25,996 nucleotides of DNA from Bacillota bacterium (lineage in GTDB: Bacteria > Bacillota > Clostridia > Acetivibrionales > DSM-2933). The notes below the pieces were generated by a model. The model was not told the DNA's origin. It ran no database searches and worked only from the letters and a program-made list of their open reading frames with translations. Position 1 is the first letter of the stretch. Each line of letters begins with the position of its first letter. The DNA is taken from contig JAUZPS010000008.1 of assembly GCA_030705945.1 (NCBI GenBank), forward strand, positions 1-25,996, in the 5' to 3' direction. Shown here piece after piece: positions 23,883-25,996 of this stretch. Made by a program: the position numbers and the translations under genes.

Positions 23883-24013
23883 TTAATTATAGCTTTAAAG
23901 TTTATTTTTAATCATAAATTTAGATTATTTTAGTTATGTATTTATAGAGAAGGGTATATTTAATTATGATTATGATATATAATATCAATATCCAAAGACA
24001 AGGAGGGTTATTA

Positions 24014-24220
24014 ATGGCAAAAGTTACATCTGACATGATTATAGCTGACGTATTAAAGATTGATAGAGGAACAATCCCCATTTTTATGAATAATGGTATG
24101 CATTGCCTTGGATGTCCATCTTCATCTGGCGAAAGTATTGAAGACGCTTGTAGCATACACGGAATAGATACTGAAAAATTAATTCGCGAGCTTAACGAAT
24201 ACCTTGCGACTAAAGAATAA
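24014..24220 (+). CDS. DUF1858 protein (CxxC hybrid-cluster-associated type)
   Basis: This is a 68-residue cytoplasmic protein. ATG 24014 follows AGGAGGG (24001-24007) at 6 nt; an in-frame ATG at 23966 would place that site inside the coding region, so it is rejected. The sequence matches DUF1858 almost end to end: 'ITADVL'-like start (MIIADVLKID), 'IPIFMNNGMHCLGCP' with C31-L-G-C34, then 'ESIEDACSIHGID' and 'LIRELNEYL'. DUF1858 domains occur alone or fused to hybrid-cluster and redox proteins in anaerobes. The CxxC pair suggests a redox or metal role, but the function is not established. A terminator follows. Confidence 0.92.
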   Translation: MAKVTSDMIIADVLKIDRGTIPIFMNNGMHCLGCPSSSGESIEDACSIHGIDTEKLIRELNEYLATKE

Positions 24221-24247
24221 TTTCTAAATCAGTAATAATCGCTTGTT

Positions 24248-24296
24248 AAAACCCGAACATTATTTAAACTTCGATAAATAATATTCGGGTTTTGTG
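24248..24296 (+). terminator. Terminator after the DUF1858 gene
   Basis: AAAACCCGAA (24248-24257) pairs with TTCGGGTTTT (24284-24293). The inner ATTATTTA / TAAATAAT pair extends the stem, and a T-rich tail follows. Confidence 0.88.
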
Positions 24297-24325
24297 TTGT
24301 CTTTTTTATATTATTCTGTTAAGAT
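24297..24325 (+). promoter_or_regulatory. Candidate purA promoter
   Basis: TTGTCT (24297-24302) and TAAGAT (24320-24325) are 17 bp apart and lie just after the preceding terminator. Both boxes deviate by two bases, so this is tentative. No purine riboswitch is seen in the short leader. Confidence 0.3.
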
Positions 24326-24378
24326 ATATTTGGAAAAAGGTACGATAAAGTTAATTAATGATTAGGAGGCACATTTTA

Positions 24379-25650
24379 ATGTCTACGAAGATAGTAATTG
24401 GAACCCAATGGGGAGATGAAGGCAAAGGAAAATATATTGATATACTGGCTCAAAATTCCGATTTGGTAGTACGTTTTTCAGGCGGTAATAATGCTGGACA
24501 TACAATAGTCGCCAACGGAAATAAATATGCTCTTCACCTTGTGCCGTCCGGGATCCTTCACCCGGGAAAGACTTGTATTATCGGTAATGGAGTTGTTGTT
24601 GATCCTGGTGTACTGATAAACGAATTAAAAGAGTTAAACGATAAAGGTGTAAAAACCAATAACCTGCTAATCAGCGACAGAGCGCATGTAATAATGCCAT
24701 ATCATAAGGTTTTGGATGAGCTTCAAGAAAAAAGCCGCGGCAGTAACAGTCTTGGAACAACTAAAAGAGGAATCGGTCCAGCATACGCTGATAAAACCGA
24801 GAGATGCGGTATAAGGATGTGTGACTTAATTAATGAGAAGTTATTTGCTGAAAAAGTCAGAGCAAACTTAGAAATTAAAAATCTGATAATTGAAAAGGTA
24901 TATGGAGGAGAAAGGCTTAGCGCAGAAAAGGTAATTGAAGAATACTTAGAATACGCTAAGATTTTGAAGAACCAGATTACTGATACAAATTTTGTTTTAT
25001 TTAACGCAATCAGCGAAGGAAAAAATATACTTTTTGAAGGAGCTCAAGCAACTTTTCTTGATTTGGATTTCGGCACATACCCATTTGTGACATCCTCAAA
25101 TCCTGTTGCCGGCGGAGTATGTGTAGGAGCCGGAATAGGTCCTACTTACATAGATGATGTTTATGGGGTTTTAAAAGCATATACTTCGAGAGTTGGCGCT
25201 GGTCCCTTCCCTACTGAACAAGATAATGAAACAGGGGATAAAATTAGAGAGTTGGGATGGGAATATGGCACAACGACAGGCAGGCCAAGAAGATGTGGAT
25301 GGCTTGATACGGTAATGATGAGGTATGCTGCAAGAGTTAACGGTCTTACAGCATTAGCTATTAACCATGTCGATACTATAGGAAAATTGGGCAAAATTAA
25401 GCTTTGTACGAGCTACAAAAAAGATAACTCTATAATAACTCACTTCCCTGCATCTTTAGAAGACTTGGCAAAATGCCAACCAATATATGAGGAATTTGAT
25501 GGCTGGGACGAAGATATCTCCAATATAAAAGATTATAGTGCCCTACCTGTTAACGCAAAAAAGTATCTATCGAGGATTGAAGAATTGGTTGGAGTAAAAA
25601 TTAAACTTATCGGTGTTGGAAAAGAAAGAGATAACACAATAGTCGTGTAA
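24379..25650 (+). CDS. purA: Adenylosuccinate synthetase
   Basis: This is a 423-residue enzyme that joins IMP and aspartate using GTP, the first committed step to AMP. ATG 24379 follows AGGAGG (24364-24369) at 9 nt; an in-frame ATG at 24358 lies upstream of that site and is rejected. Family motifs are intact: 'GTQWGDEGKGK' with catalytic Asp13, 'NNAGHT' with His41, 'GTTKRGIGPAYADK', 'FEGAQATFLDLDFGTYPFVTSSN', and 'GTTTGRPRRCGWLD' near the C-terminus. Length is normal. The gene is alone, flanked by a terminator upstream and a tRNA gene downstream, and no other purine genes are in view. Confidence 0.98.
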   Translation: MSTKIVIGTQWGDEGKGKYIDILAQNSDLVVRFSGGNNAGHTIVANGNKYALHLVPSGILHPGKTCIIGNGVVVDPGVLINELKELNDKGVKTNNLLISDRAHVIMPYHKVLDELQEKSRGSNSLGTTKRGIGPAYADKTERCGIRMCDLINEKLFAEKVRANLEIKNLIIEKVYGGERLSAEKVIEEYLEYAKILKNQITDTNFVLFNAISEGKNILFEGAQATFLDLDFGTYPFVTSSNPVAGGVCVGAGIGPTYIDDVYGVLKAYTSRVGAGPFPTEQDNETGDKIRELGWEYGTTTGRPRRCGWLDTVMMRYAARVNGLTALAINHVDTIGKLGKIKLCTSYKKDNSIITHFPASLEDLAKCQPIYEEFDGWDEDISNIKDYSALPVNAKKYLSRIEELVGVKIKLIGVGKERDNTIVV

Positions 25651-25680
25651 AAATTTTTTTTAAAATATTATAAAAATATA

Positions 25681-25710
25681 TTGACAAACTTATATGATAT
25701 GCTGTAATAT
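25681..25710 (+). promoter_or_regulatory. Promoter of the tRNA-Lys gene
   Basis: A perfect TTGACA (25681-25686) is followed by TAATAT (25705-25710) after 18 bp, or TGTAAT (25703-25708) after 16 bp. Transcription would start about 40 nt before the tRNA. Confidence 0.55.
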
Positions 25711-25719
25711 ATATTCTTG

Positions 25720-25754
25720 TGTGGCTGAGATATTTACATAAAGAGCCACATTTT
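25720..25754 (+). terminator. Hairpin plus T-run in the tRNA leader
   Basis: TGTGGCT (25720-25726) pairs with AGCCACA (25744-25750) and is followed by TTTT. It sits between the tRNA promoter and the tRNA, one base before the mature 5' end. It could be the purA terminator, an attenuator or a processing signal. Confidence 0.4.
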
Positions 25755-25755
25755 A

Positions 25756-25831
25756 GGGCCATTAGCTCAGTTGGCAGAGCACATGACTTTTAATCATGGT
25801 GTCCCGCGTTCGAATCGCGGATGGCTCACCA
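25756..25831 (+). tRNA. trnK: tRNA-Lys (anticodon UUU)
   Basis: All parts of the cloverleaf can be read: acceptor GGGCCAT (25756-25762) with ATGGCTC (25821-25827, one G-U), D-arm GCTC...GAGC, anticodon stem CATGA/TCATG with loop CTTTTAA giving anticodon TTT (UUU, lysine), T-arm CCGCG-TTCGAAT-CGCGG, discriminator A, and CCA encoded in the DNA (25829-25831). Confidence 0.97.
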
Positions 25832-25835
25832 AAAC

Positions 25836-25877
25836 AATAAAGACCTTGCAAAATTTTGCACAGGGTCTTTATTTTGT
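25836..25877 (+). terminator. Terminator of the tRNA-Lys gene
   Basis: AATAAAGACC (25836-25845) pairs with GGTCTTTATT (25864-25873), and TTGTTT follows. The loop also contains GCAAAATTTTGC, which can extend the stem. Confidence 0.88.
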
Positions 25878-25886
25878 TTATTCTAT

Positions 25887-25911
25887 ATTAAAATCAATTA
25901 AGCTTTTACAT
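25887..25911 (+). repeat. Diverged R1 end
   Basis: ATTAAAATCAATTA followed by AGCTTTTACAT is the same subfamily of R1 end as at 19865-19889 (one mismatch in 25). It sits just after the tRNA terminator and near R2. Confidence 0.5.
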
Positions 25912-25932
25912 CTATCTTTTTAAAACTCGATA

Positions 25933-25996
25933 AGGTAGTATCAAAAAAATAACTGGTCAACTGGTCGTTTCAAAAACTTGATATAATGGGTCTTCG
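25933..25996 (-). repeat. R2 repeat, second copy cut by window edge
   Basis: AGGTAGTATCAAAAAA, then AACTGGTC, then CGTTTCAAAAACTTGATATA match the reverse complement of 9654-9748, and the window ends inside the element. AACTGGTC is duplicated in tandem here (25951-25958 and 25959-25966) but is single in the other copy. Confidence 0.7.

Larger units (their letters stand above)
23546..24013. other. Intergenic region with R1 and two nested palindromes
   Basis: No gene is seen. The stretch holds R1 copy E (23633-23737), a nested palindrome directly next to it (23741-23820) and a third, perfect 13-bp inverted repeat (23835-23882). The ribosome binding site AGGAGGG (24001-24007) of the DUF1858 gene closes it. 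Promoters for the two divergent genes must lie here but are not clear to me. Confidence 0.5.

Noticed and set aside
24294..24378. A purine riboswitch upstream of purA.
   Set aside because: The space after the preceding terminator is only about 80 nt and shows no aptamer consensus.

Overview
The window is AT-rich, low-GC Gram-positive DNA, most likely from an anaerobic, spore-forming, cellulolytic clostridium (Ruminiclostridium/Acetivibrio type). This is inferred from an S-layer-homology protein carrying a cohesin-like domain, a YheC/YheD-type spore-coat ATP-grasp protein, a DUF1858 protein, a secreted NagZ lipoprotein, strong AGGAGG-type ribosome binding sites and AT-rich intergenic regions. 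No gene was compared with a database.

Layout. 1-297: 3' end of an unrecognised gene, followed by two hairpin terminators. 446-818: a short SymE-like gene with its own promoter and a tiny coupled ORF. 1230-5087: a two-gene surface operon, a secreted VWA protein with a ricin-type lectin region and then an SLH-cohesin anchor protein. 5317-7757 (minus strand): FapA (DUF342) followed by a YcgR-like PilZ protein, a likely c-di-GMP-responsive pair. 8116-9444: NagZ lipoprotein. 9888-16731: a tightly overlapping five-gene operon of the MoxR/DUF58/transglutaminase (TgpA-like) type. In it the transglutaminase-like protein has lost two of its three catalytic residues and its membrane part appears as a separate gene. 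16814-19864: an amidohydrolase and a cytoplasmic GH3 beta-glucosidase. 20249-20896: a stand-alone protein that looks like only the nucleotide-binding domain of a P-type ATPase. 21097-21987 (minus): a secreted L,D-transpeptidase. 22187-23545 (minus): the YheC/D-like protein. 24014-24220: a DUF1858 protein. 24379-25650: purA. 25756-25831: tRNA-Lys(UUU).

Scattered between these genes is a family of 105-bp imperfect palindromes, here called R1. There are three nearly identical copies, one diverged copy and several fragments. A second palindromic repeat (R2) is present once in full and once cut by the right edge. R1 looks like a MITE, or REP-like, element with TATATA ends and appears to have moved recently.

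Many of the genes act on the cell envelope: NagZ, the L,D-transpeptidase, the pseudo-transglutaminase operon and the SLH-anchored proteins. The strongest candidates for something not well described are the inactive-looking transglutaminase operon, the orphan P-type ATPase N-domain and the repeat family. I saw no CRISPR array, prophage, complete transposase gene or evident defence system.
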